Shown: one piece after another, positions 32,740 through 45,589 of the stretch | Layout of the letters: each line of letters begins with the position of its first letter | Position numbering within the stretch: the first letter of the stretch is position 1 | Assembly: GCF_024713975.1 (NCBI RefSeq) | Contig: NC_091094.1 | Span: 27,242,501-27,306,500, forward strand | Reading direction: 5' to 3' | DNA from: Paralichthys olivaceus | Lineage: Eukaryota; Chordata; Actinopteri; Pleuronectiformes; Paralichthyidae | Length of the DNA: 64,000 bases | The notes under the pieces: generated by a model | Database searches by the model: none | The model's input: the letters and a program-made list of their open reading frames with translations, nothing else | What the model was told of the DNA's origin: nothing | Made by a program: the position numbers and the translations under genes

Positions 32740-33695
32740 CTGATTTATATCTGTCATGCTCATGCAGGCTATCTTCTCACACTCATTGTATTAAGGTTGC
32801 AATGTGCAAATTATACATTTTTAAAGCAATGTTTCAATTGATAAATCCTACATCTCTTGATGCATACATTCTCAAGAAAAAAATCACACAGAGGCTGTAA
32901 TCATATGTAACAAAAAGATGAGACAAAGTCCGTAGTTGTAGGTGTGTATCTGAGCTTAATCAGGTTTCACTTAAATCTTGTGGCTATCTTCTAAAGTTAG
33001 TGTTAAAGTACAATACCCCCTCTTGGTGTTTGGTTAGACAGCCTTTAAACTTAAATATATTCCTGCACAAAGCAAGAACTGCATATTTTATCCACCTTAC
33101 ATTGGTTGTCAGTATGTACAAGAGGAATGATGACAACTGCTGATAAAAAACTACAAATATTTTGAGGACCACTTCAAAACTCACTACCACTTAGAAATGC
33201 TAACATATAGCTTATGGTTAAATACCTCTACAATGTCACCTGAGAAGCAAGTCAGTATTGGGACACTGCACAAAGCTGCTGGGTCCCAGGTTCACTGTGA
33301 TTTGTTAGTGGAATTTTGCAACTTCTAAGTACACTATCAACTGTGTCCTAGATTTTTAGGTGATATGGCCCCATAAAAATCTAGTTTTTATTACCAGCCG
33401 TGGGTATCACCTTGTGAATCTGCGTGAGAGTTAATGACAGAATGAGAAGGCGACTGTCACTTGGCAAGGTACAGTCACAAACCTTCAGCTGTGTATTAAG
33501 ACCAAGTCTGCAGAGGGATATGTTCTGACCCATGAGTACTTAAATAATCATGTCATAACTCAGTAATAACCATTGAATACTCATGCTTAACTGACGCTAT
33601 CATTAAAAACATCATTACATCTATATAAATCACTCATAATATTGTCATAACCAGTCTGACAGAGCTTAAATAAGATGTTTACACAACTGTTCCTG
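32740..33695. other. Intergenic, nothing recognised
   Basis: AT-rich sequence with no supported feature. Confidence 0.5.
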
Positions 33696-33960
33696 CCTCT
33701 TTCTTCTCTCCCCTCTTTTCCACCCACCTCTCCTCTCTTCCACATTTTTCTGCACTCGTCCGAACAGGTCGAGGCAGATGGCCGCCCACACTGAGTCTGG
33801 CTCTAGAGCTTTCTTCCAATTAAAAAGGAGGTTTTTTTTCTCTCCACAGTCGCCAAAGTGTTTGCTCATTGTGGCAATTGTTGGGTTTCTCCAAGTTTGT
33901 AAAGTCTCAACCTTACTATGTAAAGAATATTGAGATACATGTGTAGATGATGTTATTAAT
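33696..33960 (+). repeat. Dispersed teleost repeat fragment
   Basis: GGTCGAGGCAGATGGCCGCC, followed by CACTGAGTCTGGCTCTAGAG, AAAAAGGAGGTTTTT and AGTCGCCAAAGTG, is a string I recall from an abundant teleost retroelement 3' region. No intact ends. Confidence 0.55.
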
Positions 33961-33964
33961 GATA

Positions 33965-35225
33965 GAAACATCAGTTAGGCAATGTGTCTGGTGTGATCCC
34001 ATCACAAGATGATCTCTTATTTAAATTTTTTAATTGTGCTCACGTTATGCAAGGTCCTGAATACATTCATCATCAAATTACCACAAGCAGATCCTGGGGC
34101 CAGTTTGCGCTCCAGGAGATTTGGTACTGGTTGTTTGTGCTTTGTGCCAAATCCTGCATAAAGACGCCACCTAAAATGTTCTATACTGTGGGGGAACTGC
34201 AAGCAAGAGTTCAACAGAATAGCTCAAACAGCTCTATTTAGACAGACAGAGGAGAAGCAACGCCTGGAAACATGCAGCTCTATGAGATCATTTGAGTCAA
34301 CTGATCATTGTTTGCTTTGAACACACTGGAGTAATAATTTTTAATGTAATTTGACATGTGAACGACAAGAAACTAATACATGGGGTGACATGCAACTAGC
34401 TCAAGTAGAAGCAGATGCTGTGGTCATGAGATGTCTCAGACATTTCTTATTTCATTCAGAGCTATTGCAATCTAACAGATGCAATGGTTGTTTGTTATTA
34501 ACGATCATGGCAGTATCAGAGCTGAACTTAAAAGTGTAGTTGAAATGAGATTTATGAACAGATGAAGCACAAATTGACATTTTGCACTGACTTAATGGAA
34601 ATGATGCCTTGACATTCATCCAGTTTTCATTGATTATAAACTTGTAACGTGTTTGCAATACCTCCAGGAATGAATCTTTATTAAGTGATGTGACAAGTTA
34701 ACAAGTGAAATTTGAAATAGGATGTGAAACATCTTTAATAGCGGTATGCAACTAATAGTTTCATATGGGTTAAGATTTTACAGAGTACTGTCTTGTTCAG
34801 GTCAGGTTTATGTTTGAAGTCAGGTATGGTGTGAGGTGACCCAACAAATGTGTCCGTCATTTTTAAAGATTCATCAAAGTAAAACTGATGAAAGGCAAAG
34901 GCATGTTTAAAATTCACTGAGAGTATCCAGCACAACAGTCATTGAGACCATTTTAATTGCTTCCTAATGGACTTGGAACCACAAGTTATTCAATTCCATT
35001 ATGAATCATCCACTTACTCTGAACACGTCCTCTTTTCAAGCTGGACTTCTCTGAATAGAAACTTATGAAAGCTTCATATGACTCTAAATTAAGATTAAGC
35101 AGTTGCATGTAGTTGATTTGAAACCTTTTGTTAGCTAAATGGCTGAATTGCATACCCCCCAAAGTTATATTCTAATAAAAAATATTGGCTGAGAGTGAAG
35201 TATGATCCGTTGAACTGGAAATAAT
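33965..35225. other. Intergenic, nothing recognised
   Basis: No supported feature. Confidence 0.5.
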
Positions 35226-35229
35226 GTGA

Positions 35230-35660
35230 TCCCATTTATGATTGATTGATAACATATACTTGATGAAGGAACAACTGATCAGATATAGATTGGCCCTACA
35301 CCTGTTATATTGTAAATGATGTTCCAAAGTTGTGGAACAGACTGCTAGTAGATATCAGAGAAGCTTAAAAAAAACTTCAAACATTTCTCTTAACTTCAGC
35401 CATTAACTATCTTACACTAACCTGCACTCTTTAATTTTTGTATCCCTTTCATTTCTGTTTATATGCATTTTTTAAATGCAATGTTATTCATTTTACTTTT
35501 TTACTTTCCTTTTCTTTTGAATGTCATTTTAACATGTTCTTAAAATCTGTTCTCTTCTTATATTTTAACCTGTTTACATTTTTTATCTAAATTGTATGTA
35601 AAGCACTTTACAACGCATTTCTTGTATAAAAGGTGCTATACGAATAAAGTTTACTTTTAA
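35230..35660 (+). mobile_element. LINE (L2/Rex1-like) 3' end
   Basis: Begins with a decayed C-terminal coding remnant (CCAAAGTTGTGGAACAGACT, which fits PKLWNRL). It runs through a non-coding part and ends with GTAAAGCACTTTACAAC and GGTGCTATACGAATAAAGTT, the usual terminal layout of this LINE group. Confidence 0.65.
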
Positions 35661-35683
35661 AGTTGACTTAATTTGTGTAAAGC

Positions 35684-35800
35684 AGGACCATGGCTCAGGT
35701 AGTAGAGTAAGTTTGCTGCTCTTCTCTGGGTTAGTTCGATCCCTACTCCCTGGAGCCCAGGTTGCATAAGGAAGATCCTCCATCAGCAAAAACCTGTGTC
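35684..35800. repeat. SINE-like fragment
   Basis: GGACCATGGCTCAGGTAGTA and the downstream TTAGTTCGATCCCTACTCCC resemble the A-box/B-box layout of a tRNA-derived or tRNA-mimicking repeat. It does not fold as a tRNA. Confidence 0.4.
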
Positions 35801-36223
35801 AAGTCAGCAGCTAAGATACAGTGACAGATTTATTTGTCTGAAATCTTTAAATCTGTAGGAATGATGAAAGTGGGAAGTTGAATCAACAGACTTCTGCTGC
35901 AGGGCATTCGTTATTAAGTGAGTAACACACTGACAAGTACAGACAGACTAATTCCAAATCAAACAAAAGTCAGTATCATTTTTGTTATTTGTTTGCACCT
36001 CGGATGAATGTCAAAAAAAGAGGACAGAGGTAGTGTATCATCTTAACAAATGTTCAAATACAATCACAAGATATTAGGAAGACCCCTTGTTATGCAACTC
36101 AAAATTGTTGTTTTAAACTTAAATTTGAGAATTTAAGCCTAAATAATATTTATATAAGTAATATTATTACAGCCTAAACATTGAGCTTATGTGAAATATA
36201 CGCAAAAAATCTGTAAAATTATA

Positions 36224-36229
36224 TTTATT
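36224..36229 (-). terminator. styxl1: styxl1 polyadenylation signal
   Basis: AATAAA on the minus strand about 70 nt after the styxl1 stop codon, implying a very short 3' UTR. Confidence 0.5.
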
Positions 36230-36296
36230 CCATCTGAGCAAATAATAATGATCATCATCATAATAATGGTGATTATAAACTAGTCACATTCCCGAG

Positions 36297-39200
36297 TTAA
36301 AAAAGAGGTTCAGAGATGTCAGTCACTTTAGTTCCCATGGTGTGAAGCTCCCAGTCAGACAGCTGCTGTAGAAAGCCTGTGTTTGGCCTCATGCTGGGTT
36401 TACATTTCAGCAGATACTTCCAGGCCTCCTGGGAAAGCAAGTCAAACCAATAGCATTATGTTCACTGAATGTAATGTTGTATTCCAAACCAACATGCTTT
36501 CTTTCCATGACCCATATCAGTCTTGTGTGTGTGTATGTGTTAAAAATACTCTTATTCGTGTTCTATTGCCAAGATGTAGGGGAGAGTGTGCTCCTCTAAA
36601 ACCACAGCTTGTGCACGTATACACTTACTTTGTACAAATTCAAAACAGTATAGTAAAGTTTAACATGATAATTAATGATCCATGGAGGTGCTGGAAGGTG
36701 ATGTGATCATAAATTATGTTTTTGATCTTTACAAGCTTCAGATCGTACTAAAGGATGCAGAGATACCTGATACCTGTCATTTTCTGACTTCGTTGTGACG
36801 TGTTCATGGCGTCTCTAATCATATGACATGATATGATGGGGGATTGTTTTCTCATCAATAGAAGTTTTAGATCGTCTCACTTTTATTTGCAGAGATATCT
36901 GAGAAAAAGTATTTTTGGACCTTGATATTTTGACAGCTCCAAATGTTAATGATCTGGAGATCCCCTCTCAAGTAATATGAAAATCCATCCACGCATTCCT
37001 TAGTTATTTTGTACACACTCTCTCTCTCACACCCACACACACACATAAAACAGACAGGTTAAAACAATACCCTGCTTGCACAGCTATGCAGATGCACAGG
37101 GTGACAAACCTCACTTGCCTCCAGTGTGTATTTGAGGTGCTGCATGACAAAGGCAATGATAACAGCGCTGCAGCGGCTTCTGCCCTGTCTGGAAACTACT
37201 AGGACACGAGAGTCCATGTTCATGTGTGACCCTAAAAACAGGAGATAGATTACAATTCAATGAACATGAAAACCCAAATATAACCTCTGTCCTTTAAGTT
37301 GAAGTATAGGAAAGGATCTAATTGACATTCATTACTTTTCCAAATTCAGTTTCAGCAATTAATACCCACTTTATTCATGTTTGTAATCTTGATTATTGCC
37401 GTTTAAACTGAATAATTAAATTACAATTTTGTTACAATGGCTTATTTCAGTAAGTATAGTTAGACTTACCAATAAAACTGCAAATCCTTTCAAAACTTGA
37501 ATACAAATCAGAGAGCACTGAATTAGCCACAGGGATGTTAAGAATGGCCTGGTTCCCCTTCATGGACCTCGATCCAAACAAATTCACAAGAAATTCAGAA
37601 CAAACTCAACAGCAACGGCATGTGACGGTCAGAGCTGTAATGATATTTCAGATAATCAGTCCTGCCTTACTCCAGAGTGTCAGTCTGTGAGATGCTGATG
37701 ATGGTGCTGATTTTCAGGTCTGTGAGGATACTGGAGTCCACGCCCTGTTTCATGTCACCCATATACAGCTGCCCTGCTATGATCTCCACTGGATAAGTCT
37801 TCAGGTTTTCCAACTCCTGGAGCATAGAAATATAGTATTTCCTTAAATGGTGGCCAGGGCTTTCATTTGAGGCTTGTATTCTTCTTAATCCCTCAGTTTG
37901 ATAAACATATTAGATCATAGCAGATCAGAAATGAATAGATAAAGTGACTATAAAGCAAAGAAATTAGGATAACCTTGTCTAAAGCAGCTTTAAATGGAAA
38001 GTATTGTAATGGAAAACTTGCATATGAGCTTTGCTTGAACTCTTTCCTATGTCTGATCAATGCTCATGTGCTGTGTTCAACAATAACTCATGTAGAAACA
38101 CAATTGTGCTCGCATAAGAGGAACCGTCTGGCGTACGTGCAGACGGACAATTCGAAACTAGACAGAGTTTCGAAACTAGACAGACACCTGTTGCTATGCA
38201 CTTGGCAGATGTAACCTTAGAGTTCATGTCCTCACTTGTTGACCCTGATCTTTGCAGTAGCAAACTTCTTCTTTCATGCAGAAGCAAGAGCAGACAGCTT
38301 CTTGTGTTAACCAGACAACAGGTGGCTTTAGTTTTCATGCTATTATTCAGAAACAGTTGTCTCTTATGTTTCCTGTTTACCTGACTGTATAAAACCTTCT
38401 TCTTTCCCTATTCAGGGTTGTTCCACTCTGAGCATTCATGCTGAGTGTGAAACCCTCTGAAGAGCTTTCTGTTAAATGACCTAAAGATAATTCCAGCCTG
38501 AGAAACTCTTAATTTCACATCTGGAGATACATTTCCACCACAGTATACAGGTATGGTTAAGTACAGTATAGTAATAAATGTTATGATTCCAATGAACCTT
38601 AACAGTCTTATTTATGAGTGTATGAACCTTCAGGTCAGGTGAGGTTGTCTTACCATGATGGTGTACATCATTTTCTCTGTCCTTAAGAATGGGTACAGAG
38701 CTGAGAACCTCTGAAAGCCTCCTCTTATTATGTTGACCGGACAGAGACTCGCTTGAGCCAGGACCTGAGCACATTCCGCTGCTCTGCCTGAACAAAACAA
38801 GATGAACTTCACTTAACAGGGATATCTGTGGCTGAAATACTGACTGAGGGCACTGGCTGCTGGGAAATATTAGCTTTCATCTGTCAGAGAAGTGCAGGGG
38901 GATTAGGGGAATTACATACAAAACGTTGTCATCATAGCTGCACTTTATTATGTTATGTTAGTCAACTGGTAAATCAGCCTTTTCAACTCTTCAGAGCTGC
39001 TTTGATAAAACATTTAAAGGGATAGTTCACCCAAAAATTTAAATTAACGCATTATCTACCAACCATAATGCCGATGGAGGGGTGGGGGCAGCTATCGGGA
39101 GTTCTGATGAGAACTTTCTATACTCACAAGTTCTGGTGATAGCTGCAGTTACTACAGCAGTAACTTTCTGATCTTGTTACTGCAGCAGTAACTAGGAGGA

Positions 39201-41829
39201 GGACAACAGCGGACATTTCAGCGTTTTCTGTTTTTTTATGTATAAGGAAGTGGTCGCTATTTACTTCAATTGGATTTGGCTGCAACACTGTTTACCCCTG
39301 AAACTCCAAAAATGATTTGTGGACTCAAACACTTCACACTGCCCTCCATTGGCATAGTGGTGAGTAGATTATGTGTGAATTTTCATTTTTGGGTGAACTA
39401 TCCCTTTAATGCTTTGGACAGTTACCATTTTCCTGCAAACAGCTTGTGTTGCTGTCGTAGACGACCACGTGCTGCATAGTGTCCACCTCCACAGCCACTG
39501 GCAAGAAGAATTTACCATCTGAATCCTGGAAAGAGTCACACAGAAGGTTTTGACTTCTCAAGTGCAGAATAATCGTAGGTGGGATTGTAAGGAACTCAAA
39601 ACTAATCTGATATGCTTTATTGTTTGCCTCTACATTTCTTACACTTACACCCACAAACAATAAATAAAAGAGGGATGCCAAAATATTTCCATAAATATCA
39701 CTCCTTCGAAAAGCAAACACATTCAAGCAGTTGAACATTTTATTGAAAAAAACCTTGGTAAGGAATTCTAAGACATCAGTGCTTGTAATTAATTGTTGTA
39801 ATTAATCAATTGTATACTCTTTTTATGTTTGTTCTGTTAAACCTGCACTTAAGAATTCGGTATTTCAGTAGTTCTTCATGGAAAGAATACAAATGGCAGA
39901 TGATTGCCCAGTGAAATAAACACTAGTCGTATATTAGTAGTAGTTTCCTTTTATATCAATTTAATTTGAATCATCTACAACATGTGTATACAGAAAGATA
40001 CAATTAAAGGATAACTACACACAAGCCAACAACCTGAAACACCCACTGACTTATAATAATCAATCAGAACAAAAAACAATGAAGGTCACCGCAGTGGTAA
40101 ATTCCTCTTGAAATTGTCCATACATTGCCACTGAGTGTAAAGTTATTCAAATAAACAGCTCCTTAAGCCTGTCTCTGGGGGAAATAAATCAACAAACACA
40201 AACTAATTGCAGCCAAATCCACCTGAGACTCCACAAACCTACAGCCTGAATCAGAGTCTCTAATCTCTTCTATATAAAGAGCGGGCACCAAATCATTGAG
40301 CCGCGTTTAAAAGCATGAAAGCCTGCAGGGAGCTTTCAGAACAACAATAAACAGCATGTACACAGTCCAGGTCAATTTGCCTCCGAGCAGTTCTGCTTGA
40401 CAAAAGAAATGGTTCCAGTAAAGATGACTCAGGGTCCCACCAACCCACCTTCCTGTTTTTATACAAAAGCTGAAACCAACTGACTGATGCAATGCATGAT
40501 ATTAAACTGCACTTACTGAAGTGTAGCCTTAAAGAAACATTCTCTGATTCCCTAAACCCAAAGCTCATCATATATCTCACAACCAATTTACATTTTTCAA
40601 GCTTCCCTGAGATTTGACTGGAGGAGGTGGGCTGTGTAGAAAAGGTATGTACAGATTGAGGTTAGACGTTCTGAGGTAGGAACATGAGGGAAGGCCATCT
40701 CTAGATCCCTTCATTCTTTATAGATAACAAAGAGACTTGCATGCTGGCTTTTACTATTTCAAGGTCGATAACGGATCTGAGTTGTCGTTTATTTCTGGGT
40801 TGTCTCAAAATGCAATATCTCTGGAAAACCACGATGAAAATTCTCTACATTCGGCTCAAACATTCAGTTGGTATCAAAGATGACCTGATTACATTTTGGT
40901 GGTCAAAAGTCAAAAGTCATCACTTGGTGAGTCCCTCTAAAACAGTTGAGAGTCTGGTTCTCCAATATTCTCCAGTATACTTTTTTATTGTTTGTGTGCT
41001 GGACGTTGTGTGCAGAGCATTTTATTAACTGTCTACGGTGCAGAGTGACGTTAGAAAACTTTGTGTTCATCTTATCTGGTTTATCTGTAGTAAAGATTTT
41101 ATAGTCAATGTTTTTCATAAAATGAAACTGAATTAGCTTTATTACTGTTCATGTGTGTGGCTTTTATATAAGTTTGAATGATTTTTTACTGAACTGCAAT
41201 TATTTCCTCATACATTGCATGTAGGTCTGTTAAGCAATCAACACAATTTCACAACCCTTCAAAATAAAAGCTCTGCAATTCAGCTTAACTTTGAAACAAA
41301 TGACTAGTTGCTATGAAGTGATTCTTTGAATGTTGTTGCCATGACAAAGATCAGCAATGACAAAATGAACCACAACATTTGATAATCAAAAGGTCAAAGG
41401 CCAACTTCACTGTGACATCATAATATCCCTTACCTTTGTCTAGCATTAGACTAATTTAAAGTGCACATATCATTCATCAGACATGAATCATGAATCTACA
41501 TACATTTATATCCATACCATTTTCACACTCTTTGCTGTTATGATGTGACTCGTGTTGTAATCTTGAATTTCACGTGCATCTAAAATAGATAGAGACATCA
41601 CACAAGTAGGTTACAGCTAAATTTAAGCAAAGCAGCTATAGTCAGAAAGGCTCATATACAGTATATATGGTCACTTTGACTCTGGCACTGACAACATGTA
41701 TAATAACTATAAAGCCTTTCTCTTACCAACCAAACAGAGGTAGTTGATGTCTGCCAGTCTCGACACAGCCCTGCACTGGTTGAGGAGGTTGTAAAGCTCA
41801 AACGGTTCACACGTCCTGACTTCAGACAT
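36297..41829 (-). CDS. styxl1: Ser/Thr/Tyr-interacting-like pseudophosphatase (MK-STYX)
   Basis: Eight coding exons on the minus strand, in order: 41829-41727, 41579-41518, 39525-39426, 38787-38654, 37816-37671, 37567-37470, 37231-37119 and 36428-36297. They sum to 888 nt, 295 residues, against about 313 as I recall for human. Residues 1-130 form the rhodanese-like (CH2/MAPK-docking) half, with [19 protein letters not shown] and SHIITA. The dual-specificity-phosphatase-like half follows. The signature loop reads VSRQGRSRC where an active enzyme has HCxxGxxR, so both catalytic His and Cys are replaced and the protein should be inactive, as in the family. MK-STYX acts as a scaffold, with reported links to stress granules and the mitochondrial phosphatase PTPMT1. 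Exon 7 ends at GAG|GCAAGT, a GC donor; using it gives a gap-free join to EAWKYLL. The gene converges on csnk2a1. Confidence 0.9.
38122..38185. repeat. Short tandem duplication in styxl1 intron
   Basis: TTCGAAACTAGACAGA occurs twice about 18 bp apart, within a patch that also reads GCGTACGTGCAGACGGA. Confidence 0.7.
39014..39409. mobile_element. Miniature DNA transposon with TTAA ends (family M2)
   Basis: Perfect 25-bp terminal inverted repeats, beginning TTAAAGGGATAGTTCACCCA at the left and ending TGGGTGAACTATCCCTTTAA at the right. TTAA at both edges fits a TTAA target duplication. Length is 396 bp with no coding capacity. The perfect ends suggest it is fairly young. It sits in a styxl1 intron, only 16 bp beyond the exon 3 donor. 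Confidence 0.85.
41000..41420 (+). repeat. Family A repeat, copy 3
   Basis: Lies in styxl1 intron 2. Shares GTGCTGGACGTTGTGTGCA with 47215-47235 and AAAATAAAAGCTCTGC with 4780-4800. It is uninterrupted and is the best copy in the window for defining the family. Confidence 0.6.
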
Positions 41830-42495
41830 CGCAGGACGAAAAACAACATGAATAATTAGCTGGAAACAAATATCAAAAATAACTGAACAGTGCAATCAGC
41901 CTGTGGGGAAACAAATGTTGCATCTACAAATGAGCGTGAACTCAGTTGTTTTCAAAGTTTGTTTATATGAGTCTTGTTGCCAAGCAACTCAGCCTCCTTC
42001 CTCATTGGTGGTTAGTGATGATGTGGAGCCTTAAAGTCACAACGATACATTTCTTGACCATGCAAATGATACATTTATCTACAGATCATACAATCAACAT
42101 TTTGGCTGATTTTTGCTGAACATTCTAAATTCATAGTTTAATTTCAATGTGCAGATGGTTCTGATATTACAGTAATCAGTCAGCTGTTTGGCTCTTTGGA
42201 TGCGTAAACAAGAGTTATGTAACCTGTCATGCCTTTTTTCCTCAAACCAGTAGAAGACAGCAGGATGATCATAAAACACACAAACGATTATAGAGTTTCA
42301 TCCTTTGGTTACACAAACAAATAACATCCATGACAGTCCTGTTTTGGAAAGAATGGTTTCATAAGCATCTCATGACTGCTCCTCATCAGCTGAGGAAATT
42401 ATGCAAATGCTCATCATTTAGAGGATGTATCTTTTATTAAATTGTAGGGCAAAATAATAGAAACAGCTGTACATATACTGTGATACAGACAGGAT
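41830..42495. other. Upstream flank of styxl1
   Basis: Should contain the styxl1 promoter on the minus strand. No clear core promoter motif or CpG island is visible. Confidence 0.4.
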
Positions 42496-42499
42496 AATT

Positions 42500-42665
42500 G
42501 TTAATTGTGGATAGCCAAAACCTTATGCCTAACCTTAACCATGACCAATTCATGCCTAACCCATAACTTAACCTAACCCCAACTCTCATCTGACCCCTAA
42601 CCTTACCCAGGACCCTAGAAATGACATTTGACCTCATTAGGACCAGGCTTTGGTCCTAATGAGGA
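42500..42665. repeat. CCTAACC-rich dispersed repeat
   Basis: Repeated CCTAACC and CTTAACC words, then GACCTCATTAGGACCAGGCT and TTTGGTCCTAATGAGGA, a short imperfect inverted repeat. I recall this as a common fish repeat, not a telomere. Confidence 0.5.
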
Positions 42666-42669
42666 ACAT

Positions 42670-45400
42670 CATCTACTTCAGACCTCTACTATCAACTCCT
42701 CTTTGGTCTCCTTAGTCTTGTCTTCTTTTAGTTCTCTTTCAGGCCCAGGCTCCTCTTCTTTCTTCTCCATCAGCAACAACCATCCTCTTACTGCTGCCTA
42801 CTTGCTCACATCCTCCACAGATGTACAGCAGCCTTTTAAATGCATGCTGCTGCTCTCCACAGATAAGAAAAATAACCCAGAGGAGCCTCAGCTTGTTGAC
42901 AGTGAAATGCTGTAATGCAGTAAATCCTTCAACCTAAATGACAAATCAACCACCTCTATGGAGAAATCAAAGTTAAAGGAATGGTTCCTCATTTCAGGAA
43001 ATAGATATATTCACTTTATTTTGGACAGTTAGACGAAATAAGTTAAAAAGATCTGCCTGGTTCTGTCCAAAGTGAAAAAGATATTATGATAAAAAAAAAA
43101 TATTTCCTCCAGAGTTATCTGTCTCCACCCTAATACAAGTTGAACTGAATTTTGTTTGTGATGCTCACAGCGTTGAAAAGAGAGAAAAAATTGAAAATCT
43201 GCAATAGTCCTTGACACTCTGAATAATACAGAAACTGAATAATCAGTCAGTCTCTATAGGGAAACTAGCTACTACTAAAAAGAAATGGTTCCAAAGAAAG
43301 AAAATCCACAATGCTCTGCACAAATACAGTGAATACTACTAGAGGGAGGTCACCATTCTTTTTTCTCTGTATTTGGAAAGAACTGACGTGTATTTAAATC
43401 ATTATTCACCAGTTGAATGACTTGTCCTGTCTTCATTAATTAATTCTGAACCTCATATGTCTGTTAATACCCCTCTAACTGAAAATGTGCTTGATCAGCT
43501 TTTCTCTACTCAGGTTGCGTCCTCTGTTCTTCTTCTTTGTCTTCTTCGATGGTCCCTTTCCATCTGTCCTCTGACCTCCTCTCAGCCTCTTCCTCCTCTG
43601 AGCTGCTGCAGCATTCAGCCACTTCAGAGACCATTGTCTCTTCAAGATTTGAGATCCCAAATGTTTGGCCGTGAAATGCAATGAATAAAACCAAATGTCA
43701 ATTCATTCATAACAAATAACGTGTGGGTGTACCTTGCATTGTGTATGGTAAATACAAACATGGGGCTGAAGATGTCATTTACTATTTTTGACTTTTTCTC
43801 AACAGTAGTTAATTTCTTAAAACAAATAAAAGACGTTCCCAGTTGGTTGAGATTACTTCACCCATGAGCTCTCAGCTTTTAAGAACCAAGATACTTTTTG
43901 AATGTTTCCAGAATTGAATAAAACAAAACTGTAGAAAAAAGGTTAAAGTGATATCCACTCATTGGTAAATTTTTCCAAATACTTGCTGTAATCTGATGAG
44001 CACACCAAATACATTTTTTTCTTACAGTAAAATCAGACCCATGAAGCTCCTTACATGAAATCCTAAACAGTAGTCTTTTAGTCCCAGTGTACATGTGAAT
44101 GTCTTTGTCCAGAGGGGGGCAGTGTTGCTCCATGTGGCTCACCATGAGACAGAGGGGACATCATGCATGTCTCTCTGGATGATCATCAGGCTGAGACTAA
44201 AGACAACAGGCAGTCAAAGCTGTGTGTGTTGATACTTTGGGATATGTAATGGTCAGATATGGTTCATGTGACATGTTACATTTACAAAAGTCCACAGTTA
44301 TTGTTTGGATGTTTGTGTTGTTGCCCTCTGCTGCAGTTTGTCCAGAGGCAGGGCCGAATCAGAGTCTGCAAATAAGTGTGTGTGTGAGAGACTGAATGTG
44401 GGTGTGAATGATTTATGTTTATTTATGTGAAGATCAATCAAACTTTATTTATATACCATCTTCCAAAACAAAAAATGCAATTTAAAGTGCTCATCAAATC
44501 ATTGGAGATGAATAATAAGAAATACAATAAAATTAAGAAATACTATACAAAATAAAGTAAAGCAGTCAAATGTTGAGATGCTCTGGAAGACTGTGGACAC
44601 CACATTGATCACATTTGTTTGTTGCTGTGATACATAATGTCTGTTTTAATGATTTAGTGAGTTGTTTTTGAATTAAACAGTTTATGACATGGAGTAAAAA
44701 ATAACACGTTTTGTCTCCAGTTACATAAGAGCTTGATCGTTAAGCTATAATCAGTTTACTCACATGATGGAAAATAATGAATTGTCATGAGGAATAATAA
44801 AAAACATGTATTCTATCTCTGTCTCACTACAAAAACACAGTTTTTGAGGTTTTTGTCTATTTTTTTTCTCCAAATCAGAACTAAGCTCATTCACTTTGAA
44901 ATATCCTTAATTTTCCATCATTGACAAAAATGGAACAAAATCAGCAAACACAAATTCAATATTGAGACAGGGTAGCACAGTGTAAAGCCGCTTTCAGAGA
45001 TGAACTCTGCAGGATGTGTGCACAATTTGGTCCGAACTTTCTGCCCATCTCTGTCTCCTGAATAAAAAGTGAAATACATGCAGATAAAAAAAATATGTTT
45101 TGTGTAAAAATGCACAGGTACAAAAACACTTGAATATATATGAGAAATATTTTCACTTATATTTAATATGGTTAAATCTCTTAGCAAGCAGTGTTTTCAG
45201 TTTAACGCTCCATGCACTGCTTGTTTCAGTTGTCTCACAATCAGGCTTGGGAATGATGGTAACCCAGATTTTAGATCGTGCCAAGAGGAGGCAATAAGTA
45301 AAATCCACTTGCATGGAGGTTTAAAATGATTTTTAGTCTTGATCTTGAAACCAATGCATGGAACCCAAAGTCAGTTTTGGTGGATGTCTGCACAGTTAAT
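42670..45400. other. Intergenic, no gene recognised
   Basis: A weak relative of the 10175-10420 transposon begins near 42970 (AAAGGAATGGTTCCTCATTT). A 3'-tail-like block (ATCAATCAAACTTTATTTAT) lies near 44431. Frames around 43457-43694 and 45100-45300 lack recognisable domains. Confidence 0.4.
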
Positions 45401-45589
45401 TGCACAGCAGTCCATTTTTTCCCTCACCTTTGAGAGTCTATACACATTTTTCACCCAGCCCATCGTATGCACAAGCAGATCCAGACGCAGCCAGTTGACC
45501 TTAAAATACTGATTGACACAAGATATGCTTTCAGGTGGAAAAACGCCTGCTATAAAAACTCCATGAACACTCCAATAACTTATTTGAAC

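Noticed and set aside
38050-38480. Possible solo LTR in a styxl1 intron (TATAAAAC with a later CTGAGTGTGAAACC-like end)
   Set aside because: No matching TG...CA ends or flanking duplication could be found, so the LTR call is unsupported.
40293-40586. Minus-strand frame first considered as styxl1 exon 2 (contains WDPESS)
   Set aside because: A much better exon 2 lies at 41518-41579, with correct splice sites, phase and the SHIITA motif.
42500-42610. CCTAACC words resembling telomere repeats
   Set aside because: The spacing is irregular and mixed with TTAACC and CATAACTT words; it fits a dispersed fish repeat, not an interstitial telomere.
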